DNA of 64,000 nucleotides from Mesorhizobium sp. NZP2077 (GCF_013170805.1 NZ_CP051293.1:4470001-4534000), one strand, 5' to 3'. Shown: positions 40,221 to 59,851, numbered from the stretch's first letter. Notes: generated from the letters alone by a model not told the origin. Numbers and translations: made by a program.

Positions 40221-40242
40221 TGTTCTGTCCTCGCGGCCTTGC

Positions 40243-40536
40243 TCAGAGACCCGTCGCGACGTCGATCGACTGGCCGTCGGCCAGCGTCACAATCGCCTTC
40301 TTGACGTCGCTCTGGCGGCCGATCGTGCCGCGGAAGCGCTTGATCTTGCCCTTGCGGACAAGTGTGTTCACGGCCATCACCTTGACGCCGAACAGCGCTT
40401 CGACGGCGGCCTTGATTTCCGGCTTCGACGCCTTCTTGGCGACGTTGAAGACGACCTGGTTCTGCTCGGAGGCCATGGTCGACTTTTCGGTGATCGCCGG
40501 CGAGACGATCACGTCGTAATGACGAAGGTCGGTCAT
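40243..40536 (-). CDS. rplW: 50S ribosomal protein L23
   Basis: A 97-residue L23, docking site for trigger factor and SRP at the tunnel exit. [40 protein letters not shown] and [15 protein letters not shown] are conserved. Its start overlaps the rplD stop by 4 bp. Confidence 0.98.
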   Translation of the reverse strand: MTDLRHYDVIVSPAITEKSTMASEQNQVVFNVAKKASKPEIKAAVEALFGVKVMAVNTLVRKGKIKRFRGTIGRQSDVKKAIVTLADGQSIDVATGL

Positions 40537-41153
40537 TTAAAGCGCTCCTCGAGAGCCTCGACGGCGGCCTTCGAAAGGACCAGCGTGCCGCGGCGCAGAA
40601 TGTCGTAGACGTTGATGCCCTGGATGGGCAGCACGTCGATGTTCGGGATGTTGGTGGCTGCCAGCTTGAAGTTCTTGTCAAGCTCGGCGCCGCCAATCAC
40701 CAGGGCGTTGGTCAGGCCCAGCGTCGCGAAATTCGCGATCAGCGCCTTCGTCTTGGCCTCGGTCAGCTTCAGCTCGTCGATGATGATGATCGACGCGCTC
40801 TTGGCCTTGGCGGAGAGAGCATGCTTGAGGCCAAGCGCACGAACCTTCTTGGGCAGCTCATGCTCATGGCTGCGAACGACCGGGCCGTGGGCCTTGCCGC
40901 CGCCGCGGAACTGCGGAGCGCGTGCCGAATGGTGACGGGCGCGGCCCGTACCCTTCTGCTTGTACATCTTGGCGCCGGTGCGCGCGATTTCGGCGCGGCC
41001 CTTGGCCTTGTGCGTGCCCTGCTGCTTCTTGGCAAGCTGCCAGCGCACGACGCGCTGCAGGATGTCCTCGCGCGGATCAAGGCCGAAAATCCCGTCGGAG
41101 AGTTCCACCTTGCCGGCGTCTTTACCGCCGAGCGTTGTGATCTTGAGATCCAT
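40533..41153 (-). CDS. rplD: 50S ribosomal protein L4
   Basis: A 206-residue L4 with the tunnel-loop region [20 protein letters not shown] intact, so no sign of a macrolide-resistance change. In enterics L4 also represses the S10 operon. It overlaps rplC by one base and rplW by four, indicating tight coupling. Confidence 0.98.
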   Translation of the reverse strand: MDLKITTLGGKDAGKVELSDGIFGLDPREDILQRVVRWQLAKKQQGTHKAKGRAEIARTGAKMYKQKGTGRARHHSARAPQFRGGGKAHGPVVRSHEHELPKKVRALGLKHALSAKAKSASIIIIDELKLTEAKTKALIANFATLGLTNALVIGGAELDKNFKLAATNIPNIDVLPIQGINVYDILRRGTLVLSKAAVEALEERFK

Positions 41154-41866
41154 TATTCTGCTCCCTCTGCGGCCGGAGCCTCGTTCTTGGCAACGGCGCG
41201 GATCGCGGCAGGCTTCGGCGCATTGGCCGGCAGTGCCACCTTGGCCGCATCGCGGACCAGGATCCAGGCGCCCTTCGATCCGGGAACCGCACCGCGGATC
41301 AGGATCAGGCCGCGATCGGCGTCGGTCGAAACGATCTCGACATTCTGTGTGGTGACGCGGGTGTCGCCCATGTGGCCAGCCATATGCTTGCCCTTGAACA
41401 CCTTGCCCGGGTCCTGGCGCTGGCCGGTCGAACCGTGCGTACGGTGCGAAACCGAGTTACCGTGCGTCGCGCGGCCACCACCCATGTGGTGGCGCTTGAT
41501 GACGCCCTGGAAACCCTTACCAATCGTCGTGCCCGTCACGTCGACCTTCTGGCCGGCGACGAAGTGCTCGACGGTGATCTCGGCGCCGACATCGATCATG
41601 TTGTCGGCGGAGACGCGAAACTCGGCGACCTTCGCCTTCGGCTCGACGGAAGCGGTCGCGAAATGGCCGCGCATCGCCTTCGACGTGTTCTTCACCTTGG
41701 CGAGGCCAACGCCGAGCTGAACGGCGGTGTAGCCATTCTTCTCCTGCGTGCGCTGCGCCACGACCTGGCAGTTCTCCATCTGGAGAACGGTGACGGGAAC
41801 ATGTTCCCCGGCATCGTTGTAGATGCGGGTCATTCCCACCTTCTTTGCAATCACACCTGAACGCAT
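41153..41866 (-). CDS. rplC: 50S ribosomal protein L3
   Basis: A 237-residue L3. The ATG at 41866, preceded by AAAGGAA, gives [20 protein letters not shown]; an in-frame upstream extension is rejected. The [20 protein letters not shown] block, with the conserved Gln methylated by PrmB, and [19 protein letters not shown] [17 protein letters not shown] are present. A C-terminal Ala/Glu-rich tail follows the core. Confidence 0.98.
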   Translation of the reverse strand: MRSGVIAKKVGMTRIYNDAGEHVPVTVLQMENCQVVAQRTQEKNGYTAVQLGVGLAKVKNTSKAMRGHFATASVEPKAKVAEFRVSADNMIDVGAEITVEHFVAGQKVDVTGTTIGKGFQGVIKRHHMGGGRATHGNSVSHRTHGSTGQRQDPGKVFKGKHMAGHMGDTRVTTQNVEIVSTDADRGLILIRGAVPGSKGAWILVRDAAKVALPANAPKPAAIRAVAKNEAPAAEGAE

Positions 41867-41927
41867 CGGTTCAATTCCTTTAGAGTTCCGGGCCAGGGGC
41901 ACCGCCCCTTACCGCGCTCTCATTCCC

Positions 41928-42236
41928 TTAGAGCTTGATCTCGACGTCGACGCCGGCGGCCAGATCGAGCTTCATCAAAGCATCGACGGTCTGCGGGGTC
42001 GGATCGACGATGTCGAGCAGACGCTTGTGCGTGCGCATCTCGAACTGCTCGCGGCTCTTCTTGTCGACGTGAGGCGACCGGTTGACCGTAAACTTTTCGA
42101 TCCGCGTCGGCAGCGGAATGGGGCCGCGGACGTTGGCACCGGTGCGCTTGGCCGTCGACACGATTTCCTTCGTCGAGGCGTCGAGCACGCGGTGATCAAA
42201 CGCCTTCAGGCGGATGCGGATATTCTGTCCGTTCAT
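41928..42236 (-). CDS. rpsJ: 30S ribosomal protein S10 / NusE
   Basis: A 102-residue S10, also the NusE antitermination factor that binds NusB and NusG. It starts [19 protein letters not shown], with [20 protein letters not shown] and [19 protein letters not shown] intact. It opens the S10 gene set, 69 bp after tuf. Confidence 0.98.
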   Translation of the reverse strand: MNGQNIRIRLKAFDHRVLDASTKEIVSTAKRTGANVRGPIPLPTRIEKFTVNRSPHVDKKSREQFEMRTHKRLLDIVDPTPQTVDALMKLDLAAGVDVEIKL

Positions 42237-42305
42237 GCGTCACTTCCTTGTTCTGGCGCGGCGCGGGCAACTTCCGCGCCCGCGACAGATCGGTTTAAGT
42301 CCAAA

Positions 42306-43481
42306 TTACTCTTTGATGGTGACGACGATGCCGGCACCGACGGTGCGGCCGCCTTCACGGATAGCGAAGCGCAGCTTCTCTTCCATGGCGATCGGCACGA
42401 TCAGCTCGACATCGACCGTGATGTTGTCGCCGGGCATCACCATCTCGGTGCCTTCCGGCAGCGACACGATGCCGGTCACGTCGGTCGTGCGGAAGTAGAA
42501 CTGCGGACGGTAGTTGGTGAAGAACGGCGTGTGACGGCCACCCTCGTCCTTGGTCAGGATGTAGGCTTCAGCCACGAACTTCTTGTGCGGCTTCACCGTG
42601 CCCGGCTTGGCCAGAACCTGGCCGCGCTCGACGCCTTCACGATCAACGCCGCGCAGCAGCGCGCCGATGTTGTCGCCAGCCTGGCCCTGATCGAGCAGCT
42701 TGCGGAACATTTCAACGCCCGTGCAGGTCGTCTTGGTCGTCGGACGGATGCCGATGATCTCGAGTTCCTCGCCAACCTTGACCACGCCGCGCTCGACGCG
42801 GCCGGTGACGACCGTGCCACGGCCCGAGATCGAGAACACGTCTTCGATCGGCATCAGGAACGGCTTGTCGAGCGGACGAACCGGGGTCGGGATGTAGGCG
42901 TCGACCGCAGCCATCAGCTCGCGGATCGCGTCTTCACCGATCGTCTTGTTGGAATCTTCAAGAGCGGCAAGCGCCGAACCCTTGACGATCGGAATGTCGT
43001 CGCCGGGGAACTCGTTCTTCGACAGAAGCTCGCGAACCTCGAGCTCGACCAGTTCGAGCAGCTCGGCGTCGTCGACCTGGTCGACCTTGTTCAAGAACAC
43101 CACGATCGACGGCACGCCGACCTGACGGGCAAGCAGGATGTGCTCGCGGGTCTGCGGCATCGGGCCGTCGGCGGCCGACACGACCAGAATCGCGCCGTCC
43201 ATCTGCGCGGCACCGGTGATCATGTTCTTCACATAGTCGGCGTGGCCGGGGCAGTCGACGTGAGCGTAGTGGCGGGCAGCCGTCTCGTATTCGACGTGAG
43301 CCGTCGAGATGGTGATGCCGCGGGCCTTCTCTTCGGGCGCCGCATCGATCTGGTCGTAGCGCTTGTACTCGCCAAAATACTTCGTGATCGCCGCCGTCAG
43401 CGACGTCTTGCCATGGTCAACGTGACCAATCGTGCCGATGTTCACATGAGGCTTGTTACGCTCGAATTTACCTTTTGCCAT
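42306..43481 (-). CDS. tuf: elongation factor Tu
   Basis: A 391-residue GTPase delivering aminoacyl-tRNA. G1 GHVDHGKT, G2 in RGITIST, G3 [20 protein letters not shown] and G4 NKVD are intact, with the C-terminal [14 protein letters not shown]. Only this copy lies in the window; many rhizobia carry a second tuf. It is between fusA and rpsJ in the str operon. Confidence 0.98.
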   Translation of the reverse strand: MAKGKFERNKPHVNIGTIGHVDHGKTSLTAAITKYFGEYKRYDQIDAAPEEKARGITISTAHVEYETAARHYAHVDCPGHADYVKNMITGAAQMDGAILVVSAADGPMPQTREHILLARQVGVPSIVVFLNKVDQVDDAELLELVELEVRELLSKNEFPGDDIPIVKGSALAALEDSNKTIGEDAIRELMAAVDAYIPTPVRPLDKPFLMPIEDVFSISGRGTVVTGRVERGVVKVGEELEIIGIRPTTKTTCTGVEMFRKLLDQGQAGDNIGALLRGVDREGVERGQVLAKPGTVKPHKKFVAEAYILTKDEGGRHTPFFTNYRPQFYFRTTDVTGIVSLPEGTEMVMPGDNITVDVELIVPIAMEEKLRFAIREGGRTVGAGIVVTIKE

Positions 43482-43546
43482 GTGATGTCTCCAATCTGCT
43501 CGCCCATACGGGCCTTGAATTAAGTTACCGATGCAACCCGTTCCGG

Positions 43547-45637
43547 TTACGCGTATTTCTTCTGAACTTCCTGGGCGACCGCGGTCGGCACAGGCTCGTA
43601 GTGATCGAACTGCATCGTGTAGGCCGCGCGGCCCTGGCTCATCGAGCGCAGGTTGTCGACGTACTTGAACATGTTGGCGAGCGGCACCATCGCGTTGATG
43701 ACGACAGCCACGCCACGCGCTTCCTGGCCCTGGATCTGGCCACGACGGCCGTTCAGGTCACCAATGACGCTGCCGACGTAATCTTCCGGAGTCACGACTT
43801 CGACCTTCATGATCGGCTCGAGCAGCTGCACGCCAAGCTTGGGTGCGGCTTCACGGAAGCAGGCGCGGCCGGCGATTTCGAAGGCCAGAACGCTGGAGTC
43901 CACGTCGTGGTAAGCGCCGTCGATCAGGGTTGCCTTGACGCCGATCATCGGGAAGCCCGCGAACGGACCCGAGGTCATGACACTGTTGATGCCCTTCTCG
44001 ACACCGGGGATGTATTCCTTCGGCACGGCGCCGCCGACGATCTTGGTCTCGAACTCGAACTCGCTGCTTTCCGGGTTCGGCTCGAAGACGATCTTGACGC
44101 GAGCGAACTGACCGGTACCACCGGTCTGCTTCTTGTGCGTGTAGTCCTGCTCGTGCTTGCGGGTGATCGTCTCGCGATAGGCCACCTGCGGAGCGCCGAC
44201 ATTGGCCTCGACCTTGAACTCGCGACGCATGCGGTCGACGATGATGTCGAGGTGGAGCTCGCCCATACCGGAAATGATGGTTTGGCCGGATTCCTCATCG
44301 GTCTTGACGCGGAAGGACGGATCCTCGGCGGCGAGGCGGTGAAGGGCGAGGCCCATCTTTTCCTGGTCGTTCTTGGTCTTCGGCTCGATGGCGATCTGGA
44401 TGACCGGATCCGGGAATTCCATGCGCTCCAGGATGACCGGGTGCAGCGGATCGCTGAGCGTATCGCCGGTGGTCGTGTCCTTGAGGCCGGCCAGAGCGAC
44501 GATGTCGCCGGCAAAAGCCTCTTCGACGTCGGCGCGCGAGTTCGCATGCATCTGCAGCATGCGGCCAATGCGCTCCTTCTTGCCCTTGACGGTGTTGTCG
44601 ACCGAGATGCCCTTGGTGAGCTTGCCCGAATAGATGCGGGCAAAGGTGAGCGAACCGACGAACGGGTCGTTCATGATCTTGAAGGCGAGCATCGACAGCG
44701 GCTCGCTGTCGTCGGCGTGACGCTCGATCTCGGCGTCGGTCTTGGCATCGACACCCTTGATGGCGGGAACATCGGCCGGCGACGGCAGATATTCGACGAC
44801 GGCGTCGAGCAGTGGCTGCACGCCCTTGTTCTTGAAGGCCGAGCCGCAGAACATCGGGTAGAACTTGACCGCGATGGTGCCCTTGCGGATCAGCGCGCGG
44901 ATCTCGTCGTTCGACGGCATCTTGCCTTCGAGGTAATTCTCGAGAGCCGTCTCGTCCATTTCGACGGCGGCTTCGATCATCTTCTCGCGGTATTCTTCGG
45001 CACGAGCCTGAAGGTCGGCCGGGATCTCGACGACGTCCCAGGCAGCGCCCAGCGTCTCGTCGCGCCAGACAAGCGCGTTCATCTCGACGAGGTCGACAAC
45101 GCCCTTGAACTCGGTCTCGGCGCCGATCGGCAGCTGCATGACGACGGCATGCGCACCGAGGCGCGAGCCGATCATCTCGACCGAGCGGTAGAAGTCGGCG
45201 CCGATCTTGTCCATCTTGTTGCAGAAGATCATGCGCGGAACGCGGTACTTGTCGGCCTGGCGCCAGACGGTTTCCGTCTGCGGCTCGACGCCGGCATTGG
45301 CATCGAGCAGCGCAATGGCGCCGTCGAGAACGCGCAGCGAACGCTCGACTTCAATGGTGAAGTCGACGTGTCCGGGGGTGTCGATAATGTTGAAGCGGTA
45401 CATCTTGCCGCTACGACCCTTCCAGAAGGTCGTGGTCGCGGCGGACGTAATGGTGATGCCGCGCTCCTGCTCCTGCTCCATCCAATCCATGGTGGCAGCG
45501 CCATCGTGCACTTCGCCGATCTTGTGCGACTTGCCCGTGTAATAGAGGACGCGCTCGGTGGTCGTCGTCTTGCCGGCGTCAATATGCGCCATGATACCGA
45601 AATTGCGGTAGTCTTCGATTTTGTATTCGCGGGCCAT
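43547..45637 (-). CDS. fusA: elongation factor G
   Basis: A 696-residue translocation GTPase. [19 protein letters not shown] (G1), [15 protein letters not shown] (G2), [21 protein letters not shown] (G3) and [11 protein letters not shown] (G4) are present, followed by domains II-V ending in [14 protein letters not shown]. It lies 29 bp after rpsG. Confidence 0.98.
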   Translation of the reverse strand: MAREYKIEDYRNFGIMAHIDAGKTTTTERVLYYTGKSHKIGEVHDGAATMDWMEQEQERGITITSAATTTFWKGRSGKMYRFNIIDTPGHVDFTIEVERSLRVLDGAIALLDANAGVEPQTETVWRQADKYRVPRMIFCNKMDKIGADFYRSVEMIGSRLGAHAVVMQLPIGAETEFKGVVDLVEMNALVWRDETLGAAWDVVEIPADLQARAEEYREKMIEAAVEMDETALENYLEGKMPSNDEIRALIRKGTIAVKFYPMFCGSAFKNKGVQPLLDAVVEYLPSPADVPAIKGVDAKTDAEIERHADDSEPLSMLAFKIMNDPFVGSLTFARIYSGKLTKGISVDNTVKGKKERIGRMLQMHANSRADVEEAFAGDIVALAGLKDTTTGDTLSDPLHPVILERMEFPDPVIQIAIEPKTKNDQEKMGLALHRLAAEDPSFRVKTDEESGQTIISGMGELHLDIIVDRMRREFKVEANVGAPQVAYRETITRKHEQDYTHKKQTGGTGQFARVKIVFEPNPESSEFEFETKIVGGAVPKEYIPGVEKGINSVMTSGPFAGFPMIGVKATLIDGAYHDVDSSVLAFEIAGRACFREAAPKLGVQLLEPIMKVEVVTPEDYVGSVIGDLNGRRGQIQGQEARGVAVVINAMVPLANMFKYVDNLRSMSQGRAAYTMQFDHYEPVPTAVAQEVQKKYA

Positions 45638-45666
45638 CGTAGCTGCCTCTCAGTCTCGTTCGCGCT

Positions 45667-46149
<483 letters not shown>

Positions 46150-46194
46150 TCAATCTCGTAGCCTTGCGCCGGAAAGCGACAAGGCCGGAAAATC

Positions 46195-46566
46195 TTACTT
46201 CGGACGCTTGGCGCCGTACTTCGAACGGCGCTGCTTGCGGTTCTTCACGCCCTGCGTGTCGAGCACGCCGCGGATGATGTGGTAGCGAACGCCCGGAAGA
46301 TCCTTGACGCGGCCGCCGCGGATCATGACCACGGAGTGTTCCTGAAGGTTGTGACCTTCGCCGGGGATGTAACCGATCACTTCAAAACCATTGGTCAGGC
46401 GGATCTTGGCCACCTTGCGCAGCGCCGAGTTCGGCTTCTTCGGCGTCGTTGTATAGACGCGCGTGCAGACGCCCCGCTTCTGCGGGTTCTGCTGCATGGC
46501 CGGGACCTTGTTGCGCTTCACCGGCGCAATGCGCGGCTTGCGGATCAGCTGGTTGACGGTAGGCAT
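46195..46566 (-). CDS. rpsL: 30S ribosomal protein S12
   Basis: A 123-residue S12, the decoding-centre protein. [12 protein letters not shown] follows the ATG at 46566. Lys43 in [13 protein letters not shown] and the [10 protein letters not shown] loop are wild type, so no classical streptomycin-resistance substitution is present. It is the first gene of the str operon; the in-frame sequence upstream of 46566 lacks similarity to S12. Confidence 0.98.
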   Translation of the reverse strand: MPTVNQLIRKPRIAPVKRNKVPAMQQNPQKRGVCTRVYTTTPKKPNSALRKVAKIRLTNGFEVIGYIPGEGHNLQEHSVVMIRGGRVKDLPGVRYHIIRGVLDTQGVKNRKQRRSKYGAKRPK

Positions 46567-47068
46567 TAAACCCTCTTGTCTCTCAATTCCGTGTCTCGCC
46601 CGGTCAGGGCCGCTCAAAGCGTCATTTCCATACGCAAATTCGGGCCATAAACCGCGCCTCGCGGTCTTGCCCGAACAAATGGCAGAGGAAGCGGAAGCCG
46701 CTTCATGCACGCCGGAAATGTCTTTTCGCTCGTAAAACGAACCCTGTTTGAGGCAAACTCCAAAGCGTGTCGCTTCGGAAGGGAGAGCCTCACATCGGTT
46801 CTGACTGGGCGGCTTCTACTCGTAAGCCCGCGAACCGTCAACCCCGGAGTGGCAAATATTGCATCGAAGCCGGGGCTTGGCAGCTATGCGAAAACCGCAT
46901 GTAATTTTCTTTCGCCGTTTTGCAAGCGCGAGGAAGAAAGTGCCAAGCCTTTAGCAAAGTGAATGGCTTTCGACTGTTGCAAAGCCATGCTTCATGCGAA
47001 AAGTCCGCATGAGTAGCCCAAATCCCCTCGCCCACCCATTCTCTTTGGCAAAAAACAGGAATCAGCCC
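46567..47068. other. str operon leader and promoter region
   Basis: About 500 bp between the str operon (leftward) and a small plus-strand gene. It must contain the main promoter of the ribosomal super-cluster. TTGCAA with a TACATG 16 bp further on the minus strand (near 46900-46930) is one weak candidate, but I do not consider it decisive. No gene was recognised. Confidence 0.4.
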
Positions 47069-47350
47069 GTGAACGACAATGAGGAGCGCCCGGTCACCAT
47101 CATCACCGGTCGGGTATGGAAGAGGAAGGGCGGCAGAGTCGAAGGCGTGCATGTCATGCTGGTTGCGCCCGACGACGATTCGGCAGTGCGCCGCGCGCTC
47201 GAATCGCTTGCGGCGGAGGGCTACGCCGAGGCCGAACTCGACCAGATCGGCGACATGGACGGCGTGCCCGACGAGGAGCCGCATCTTTCCGCCTTCCAAG
47301 GCGCGCTCGAAGGTGAAGTGTCGATCGTCACCTTCGACGTGCCTATCTGA
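47069..47350 (+). CDS. small conserved protein of unknown function
   Basis: About 93 residues from a GTG at 47069, with AGGA eight bases upstream; an ATG at 47009 is an alternative that adds a non-conserved-looking leader. The protein begins [20 protein letters not shown], then an alternating region and an acidic C-terminal half ([20 protein letters not shown]). No membrane segment, metal motif or known domain is visible. It precedes the PLP enzyme gene by 13 bp, so the two are probably cotranscribed. Confidence 0.7.
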   Translation: MNDNEERPVTIITGRVWKRKGGRVEGVHVMLVAPDDDSAVRRALESLAAEGYAEAELDQIGDMDGVPDEEPHLSAFQGALEGEVSIVTFDVPI

Positions 47351-47363
47351 AACCAGGGCATTG

Positions 47364-48473
47364 ATGATGGCTGGATCGAAGGAACCTGCATCCCGGGCCT
47401 GGGCCGACCGGGCGGTCGCCGCGATCGAGGCCGACCAGCACCGTTCGGCCGACACCCACCTCTGGAAACTCGACCTGCCGGCGCTGGCTGGCATCGACTT
47501 CTATCTCAAGGATGAATCCACCCATCCGACCGGCAGCCTGAAGCACCGGCTGGCGCGTTCCCTGTTTCTCTATGGCCTGTGCAACGGCCTCATTCGCGAA
47601 GGAGCGCCTGTGATCGAGGCGTCATCCGGTTCGACGGCGGTGTCGGAAGCCTATTTCGCCCGCATGATCGGCGTGCCGTTCTATGCGGTGATGCCGCGTT
47701 CAACGTCGCGCGAGAAGATAGCCGCGATCGAACACTATGGCGGCAACTGTCATTTCATCGATGACGGCAGGCGAATCTATGCTGAGTCGGCCGAACTCAC
47801 GGAGCGGCTCGGCGGTCATTTCGTGGATCAGTTCACCCACGCCGAACGGGCCACCGACTGGCGCGGCAACAACAATATCGCCGATTCCATCTTCGGTCAG
47901 ATGCGCGAGGAGAGGCACCCGATCCCAAGCTGGATCGTGATGAGTGCCGGCACCGGCGGCACCACGGCCACGATCGGCCGCTACCTGCGCTACAAGCGGC
48001 ATGCGACCCGGCTGTCGGTCGTGGACGTCGAGCGCTCGGCTTTCTTTGACGGCTTTGCCACGCATGATCGCGATTGCCGCTGCGAGCAGCCGTCGCGAAT
48101 CGAGGGCATCGGCCGGCCGCGTATGGAGCCATCCTTCGTGCCCGGCGTGATCGACCACATGCTGAGGGTACCGGATGCGTTGTCGCTGGCGGCGATGCGG
48201 GTGTTGTCGCGCCGACTCGGCCGCCGAGTCGGCGGCTCGACCGGCACCAACTTCATCGCCATGTGTTTTCAGGCCGCGCGCATGATCGAGCATGGCAAGA
48301 CGGGTTCGCTGGTGACGCTGATCTGTGATTCCGGCGACCGCTATGCCAACACCTATTATTCCAACGAGTGGCTGGCCGCCAACGGCCTCGCCCCCTCGCC
48401 CTTCGAACCGGCGATCGAAGCCTTTCTGGCGGGCGAAAAGCTGGCGCTGCAATTCGAGGAAAGCTGGGGTTGA
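47364..48473 (+). CDS. PLP-dependent enzyme of the cysteine synthase family
   Basis: A 369-residue fold-type II PLP enzyme. The Schiff-base Lys60 is in [10 protein letters not shown], the substrate-loop [15 protein letters not shown] matches the CysK asparagine/serine loop, and the phosphate cradle [18 protein letters not shown] is intact. CysK paralogues of this length and with the C-terminal [12 protein letters not shown] are found in alphaproteobacteria; whether this one makes cysteine, or is a desulfhydrase, is not decidable here. It follows the small gene closely and is 87 bp before the dehydrogenase. Confidence 0.88.
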   Translation: MMAGSKEPASRAWADRAVAAIEADQHRSADTHLWKLDLPALAGIDFYLKDESTHPTGSLKHRLARSLFLYGLCNGLIREGAPVIEASSGSTAVSEAYFARMIGVPFYAVMPRSTSREKIAAIEHYGGNCHFIDDGRRIYAESAELTERLGGHFVDQFTHAERATDWRGNNNIADSIFGQMREERHPIPSWIVMSAGTGGTTATIGRYLRYKRHATRLSVVDVERSAFFDGFATHDRDCRCEQPSRIEGIGRPRMEPSFVPGVIDHMLRVPDALSLAAMRVLSRRLGRRVGGSTGTNFIAMCFQAARMIEHGKTGSLVTLICDSGDRYANTYYSNEWLAANGLAPSPFEPAIEAFLAGEKLALQFEESWG

Positions 48474-48560
48474 GCTTTCGGCTCCCATGTGGCGGCCTCG
48501 GCTTGCCCGGGGCAAGTGTTCTGCTAGAAAGCTCACCATCACCAAACAGACGGAGCGACC

Positions 48561-49502
48561 GTGTCCGAGCCCATCAAGATAGGCCCCATCAAGATCGGCA
48601 TCGTCGGTGTCGGCAAGATCGTCCGCGACCAGCACCTGCCGGCTTTGGCGAAAGACCGGAGCTATCGCCTCATCGCCGCCGCCAGCCGGCACGGCAAGGT
48701 CGACAACATTCCGAATTTCCCAACCATCGAAGCTATGCTCGACGCAGTGCCCGAACTCGAGGCCGTGTCGCTCTGCATGCCGCCGCAGTTCCGCTACGAT
48801 GCGGCGCGCACGGCGCTGATCGCGAAAAAGCATGTCTTCCTGGAGAAGCCGCCCGGCGCCACGGTCAGCGAGGTCGAGGACCTGAAGAGACTGGCAACAG
48901 TCAACGGCGTCTCACTCTTCGCCAGCTGGCATTCGCGCTACGCGCCGGCGGTGGAGGCCGCGCGCGCCTTCCTGGCTTCGGCCAAGGTCAAGTCGGCCGC
49001 CATCAACTGGAAAGAGGACGTCCGTCGCTGGCACCCCAACCAGGACTGGATCTGGGCGCCCGGCGGTTTTGGCGTCTTCGATCCCGGCATCAACGCGCTG
49101 TCGATCGCAACCCACATCCTGCCGGCGATGTTCATCACCTCGGCCGTGCTCGACTTTCCGGAAAACCGCGCCGCCCCGGTCGCGGCGCAAGTCACCTTCC
49201 GCACGTCTGATGGATTGCCGGTGACAATGGACCTCGACTGGCTGCAAACCGGCCCGCAAAGCTGGGACATCCTGGCCGATACCGACCAGGGCAAGATGGT
49301 GCTTTCCGGTGGCGGCGCCAAGCTCGCCATCGACGGCAAGGTGGTTCATGACGAGCCCGAAGCCGAATATCCCCAGCTCTACCGCCGCTTCGCCGAGATC
49401 GTGCGCGCCGGCGTGTCCGACGTCGATCTGGCTCCGCTGCAGCATGTCGCCGATGCCTTCATGCTCGGCAAGCGCAACGTGGTCGAGGCATTCTTCGATT
49501 GA
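48561..49502 (+). CDS. Gfo/Idh/MocA-family dehydrogenase, D-galactose/L-arabinose 1-dehydrogenase-like
   Basis: A 313-residue NAD(P)-dependent sugar dehydrogenase. The GTG at 48561 is preceded by GGAG. The nucleotide-binding GIVGVGKIVRDQHLPAL, the EKPPGATVSEV segment and, most telling, WKEDVRRWHPNQDWIWAPGG with GVFDPGINALSI match the pattern I know from Azospirillum L-arabinose 1-dehydrogenase and bacterial D-galactose 1-dehydrogenase. These start the non-phosphorylative oxidation of the sugar to the lactone. No lactonase or dehydratase partner is present in this window. Confidence 0.85.
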   Translation: MSEPIKIGPIKIGIVGVGKIVRDQHLPALAKDRSYRLIAAASRHGKVDNIPNFPTIEAMLDAVPELEAVSLCMPPQFRYDAARTALIAKKHVFLEKPPGATVSEVEDLKRLATVNGVSLFASWHSRYAPAVEAARAFLASAKVKSAAINWKEDVRRWHPNQDWIWAPGGFGVFDPGINALSIATHILPAMFITSAVLDFPENRAAPVAAQVTFRTSDGLPVTMDLDWLQTGPQSWDILADTDQGKMVLSGGGAKLAIDGKVVHDEPEAEYPQLYRRFAEIVRAGVSDVDLAPLQHVADAFMLGKRNVVEAFFD

Positions 49503-49514
49503 ACCGAGGCGTTG

Positions 49515-49886
49515 CTATCGTGAACCTTGGCCGGGATATGTTTCTGGCTTAGGTTCGGAAACGTTTGGTGCGGTACGACGTCCGAATTCCAGCTCGTTCA
49601 GCACATCTTGGACGGCGATCTCAAGATCGGATTGCCCCCAGCCAAGCTGCGTGATCTCGCCATACCTAACGAAATTTGAGCGGTCGAAACCGTGCTCAAG
49701 GTCGTTGTATGAGATCACAGTTCGGCCGATCAGCGCTACAACCCAAATGTGGAGATCAGCGCCAGCCGAGGTCCGGTGAATCCATTGTTCCGGATCAATG
49801 CTGATCGTGTCCCAGAGCCTTCGCTGCGCAAAGCTCATGCGCTCCCGCCGCTCGTTGATCAGGTCCCAGAGAGCTGTCTCCTTCAT
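49515..49886 (-). CDS. conserved-looking hypothetical protein downstream of the O-methyltransferase
   Basis: About 123 residues from the ATG at 49886. The sequence starts MKETALWDLINERRERMSF, with an aromatic-rich middle (DPEQWIHRTSAGADLHIWVV) and a later region (LGWGQSDLEIAVQDVLNELE). No signal peptide, membrane segment or motif is recognised. The start lies 34 bp after the methyltransferase stop, so they may form one transcript. It ends close to the plus-strand dehydrogenase stop. Confidence 0.6.
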   Translation of the reverse strand: MKETALWDLINERRERMSFAQRRLWDTISIDPEQWIHRTSAGADLHIWVVALIGRTVISYNDLEHGFDRSNFVRYGEITQLGWGQSDLEIAVQDVLNELEFGRRTAPNVSEPKPETYPGQGSR

Positions 49887-49920
49887 TTGTCCAATACCCT
49901 TCGAAATCCGGCTTGCGTTC

Positions 49921-50586
49921 TCACTCGACGATCGCAATCGCAAAGCCGTCATAGCCCTTGGCGCCGACGGTCTGGATGGCGGTGCCATGCAGTCGCTTTT
50001 CCGCGCCTATGAACGAGAACGCCGCCCGAGCGCCCACGACATTGGCGTCATGGCCGCCCTCATCGAGCACTGCGCCGTCGCGGATGACGTTGTCGCAGAT
50101 GATCACTGTCCCCGGCCGCGAAAGCCGCATCGCCCAGGACAGATAATTCGGGTTGTTCGGCTTGTCGGCGTCGATGAAGATGAGATCGAACGGCCCGGCA
50201 TTTTCGGCACCTAGCGCCGCCAGCGACTGGAGGGCAGGCCCAATTCGCAGGTCCACCTGTTCCGACACACCTGCCCGTTCGAAATTCGACTGCGCGACTC
50301 TGGCGTGGTGCGGGTCGAGTTCAAGCGTCACGATCTTGCCGTTCGCCGGCAAGGCGCGCGCCATCCAGATCGTGGAGTAGCCGCCCAGCGTGCCGACTTC
50401 GAGAACCTTCTTCGCTCCCTGAATGCGCGCAAGCAGCGAAAGCAGCTTGCCCTGCGCCGGCGAGACGTCGATCGGTGGCAAACCTTGATCACGGTTGGCC
50501 GCCAGAACGGCATCGAGGGCGGGATCTGCCCCGAACAGGGCATCAACGATGTAGTCGTCGACAGCAGCCCAAATCTTCTTGCTCAT
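49921..50586 (-). CDS. class I SAM-dependent O-methyltransferase (CCoAOMT-like)
   Basis: A 221-residue O-methyltransferase. Motif I is KVLEVGTLGGYSTIWMA, followed by KIVTLELDPHHARVA and the metal-site FDLIFIDADKPNNPNYLSWA; VIICDNVIRDG is the next conserved block. Members of this family (caffeoyl-CoA or catechol OMT-like) methylate catechol hydroxyls using a divalent metal. The ATG at 50586 follows GGAGG by nine bases. The biological substrate is not known. Confidence 0.9.
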   Translation of the reverse strand: MSKKIWAAVDDYIVDALFGADPALDAVLAANRDQGLPPIDVSPAQGKLLSLLARIQGAKKVLEVGTLGGYSTIWMARALPANGKIVTLELDPHHARVAQSNFERAGVSEQVDLRIGPALQSLAALGAENAGPFDLIFIDADKPNNPNYLSWAMRLSRPGTVIICDNVIRDGAVLDEGGHDANVVGARAAFSFIGAEKRLHGTAIQTVGAKGYDGFAIAIVE

Positions 50587-50687
50587 CGTTTTATCCTCCG
50601 ATCCGTTGAAAGCCAAAACGCGAAAGGGCGCCGCTTAGGATTGCAGGGCGGAATGCTGCCTTCAACACCAAAGCCAGACCCACAGCA

Positions 50688-50719
50688 AACAAAAAGGCCG
50701 CCGGGTTGCCCCGACGGCC
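50688..50719 (-). terminator. terminator of the rpoBC operon
   Basis: GGCCGCCGGG (50696-50705) pairs with CCCCGACGGCC (50709-50719), and the minus strand continues into TTTTTGTTTG (A-rich 50688-50695). It lies 30 bp beyond the rpoC stop. Confidence 0.85.
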
Positions 50720-50748
50720 CTGTTGCCTGAGATTTCTCGCCGCCGCGC

Positions 50749-54945
<4,197 letters not shown>

Positions 54946-55074
54946 GCCGTTCTCCTTTTCGGGGTCCTCGAAAACCCCTTGCATCTAACGCGGACCAAAC
55001 GCCCGCCGTCTTTGTCGGCCAATGGCCGTCGAAATTCGTTTGGCGCGCCGCAACTTGTGCGGCGCGCAGTAGCC

Positions 55075-59211
<4,137 letters not shown>

Positions 59212-59339
59212 CGTCGCTCCTTAGCTCTAAACTCGGGACGGGCCTCGCCGCGGCCCGCCTTGCATACCGAGCCGCCTGGGCGGCGGCTCTCTGTCTGTTC
59301 TCCGTCCGCCCAACCAATTGCTTGGCGGCGGCCGGCTGA

Positions 59340-59387
59340 AACGGGAGAAAACCCGTTTCCTGAAGGCCGGTTGCGGCCCTCAGGAAA
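59340..59387 (-). promoter_or_regulatory. tandem hairpins in the rplL-rpoB spacer (possible attenuator)
   Basis: Hairpin 1 pairs TTTCCTGA (59356-59363) with TCAGGAAA (59380-59387), extended by an inner GGCC/GGCC pair. Hairpin 2 pairs AACGGG (59340-59345) with CCCGTT (59352-59357), and shares two bases with hairpin 1. In other bacteria this spacer carries an attenuator reducing transcription from ribosomal genes into rpoBC. Confidence 0.6.
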
Positions 59388-59473
59388 GAGGTTCTCGTAC
59401 ATCTCGCGCTACGCGTCCTCCCTTCGGGCGAAGGGAGTGGCGGACGGCGCGAGGCCGCCCGCCGCCTTTACGC

Positions 59474-59851
59474 TTACTTCAGGTCGACCTTGGCGCCGGC
59501 TGCTTCCAGCTGGGCCTTGAACTTGTCAGCGTCGGCCTTGGAAACGCCTTCCTTGACCGGCTTCGGAGCCGCTTCGACCAGGTCCTTGGCTTCCTTGAGG
59601 CCAAGACCGGTGATGGCGCGGACTTCCTTGATGACGTTGATCTTCTGAGCGCCAGCTTCGGTGAGGACGACGTCGAATTCCGTCTTTTCCTCGGCCGGAG
59701 CAGCGGCAGCAGCAGCGCCGCCAGCAGCGGCAACCGCCACCGGAGCAGCAGCCGAAACGCCCCACTTTTCTTCCAGAAGCTTCGACAGCTCGGCCGCCTC
59801 GAGGACGGTCAGCTTCGAAAGGTCGTCTACGATCTTTGCGAGATCAGCCAT
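59474..59851 (-). CDS. rplL: 50S ribosomal protein L7/L12
   Basis: A 125-residue stalk protein. The N-terminal dimerisation region is followed by an Ala-rich hinge ([18 protein letters not shown]) and the factor-binding domain [20 protein letters not shown] with [20 protein letters not shown]. It lies 54 bp after rplJ. Confidence 0.98.
   Translation of the reverse strand: MADLAKIVDDLSKLTVLEAAELSKLLEEKWGVSAAAPVAVAAAGGAAAAAAPAEEKTEFDVVLTEAGAQKINVIKEVRAITGLGLKEAKDLVEAAPKPVKEGVSKADADKFKAQLEAAGAKVDLK

Noticed and set aside
46567..46710. N-terminal extension of rpsL
   Set aside because: S12 starts [11 protein letters not shown] at 46566; the extra residues do not resemble S12 and lie in the leader.
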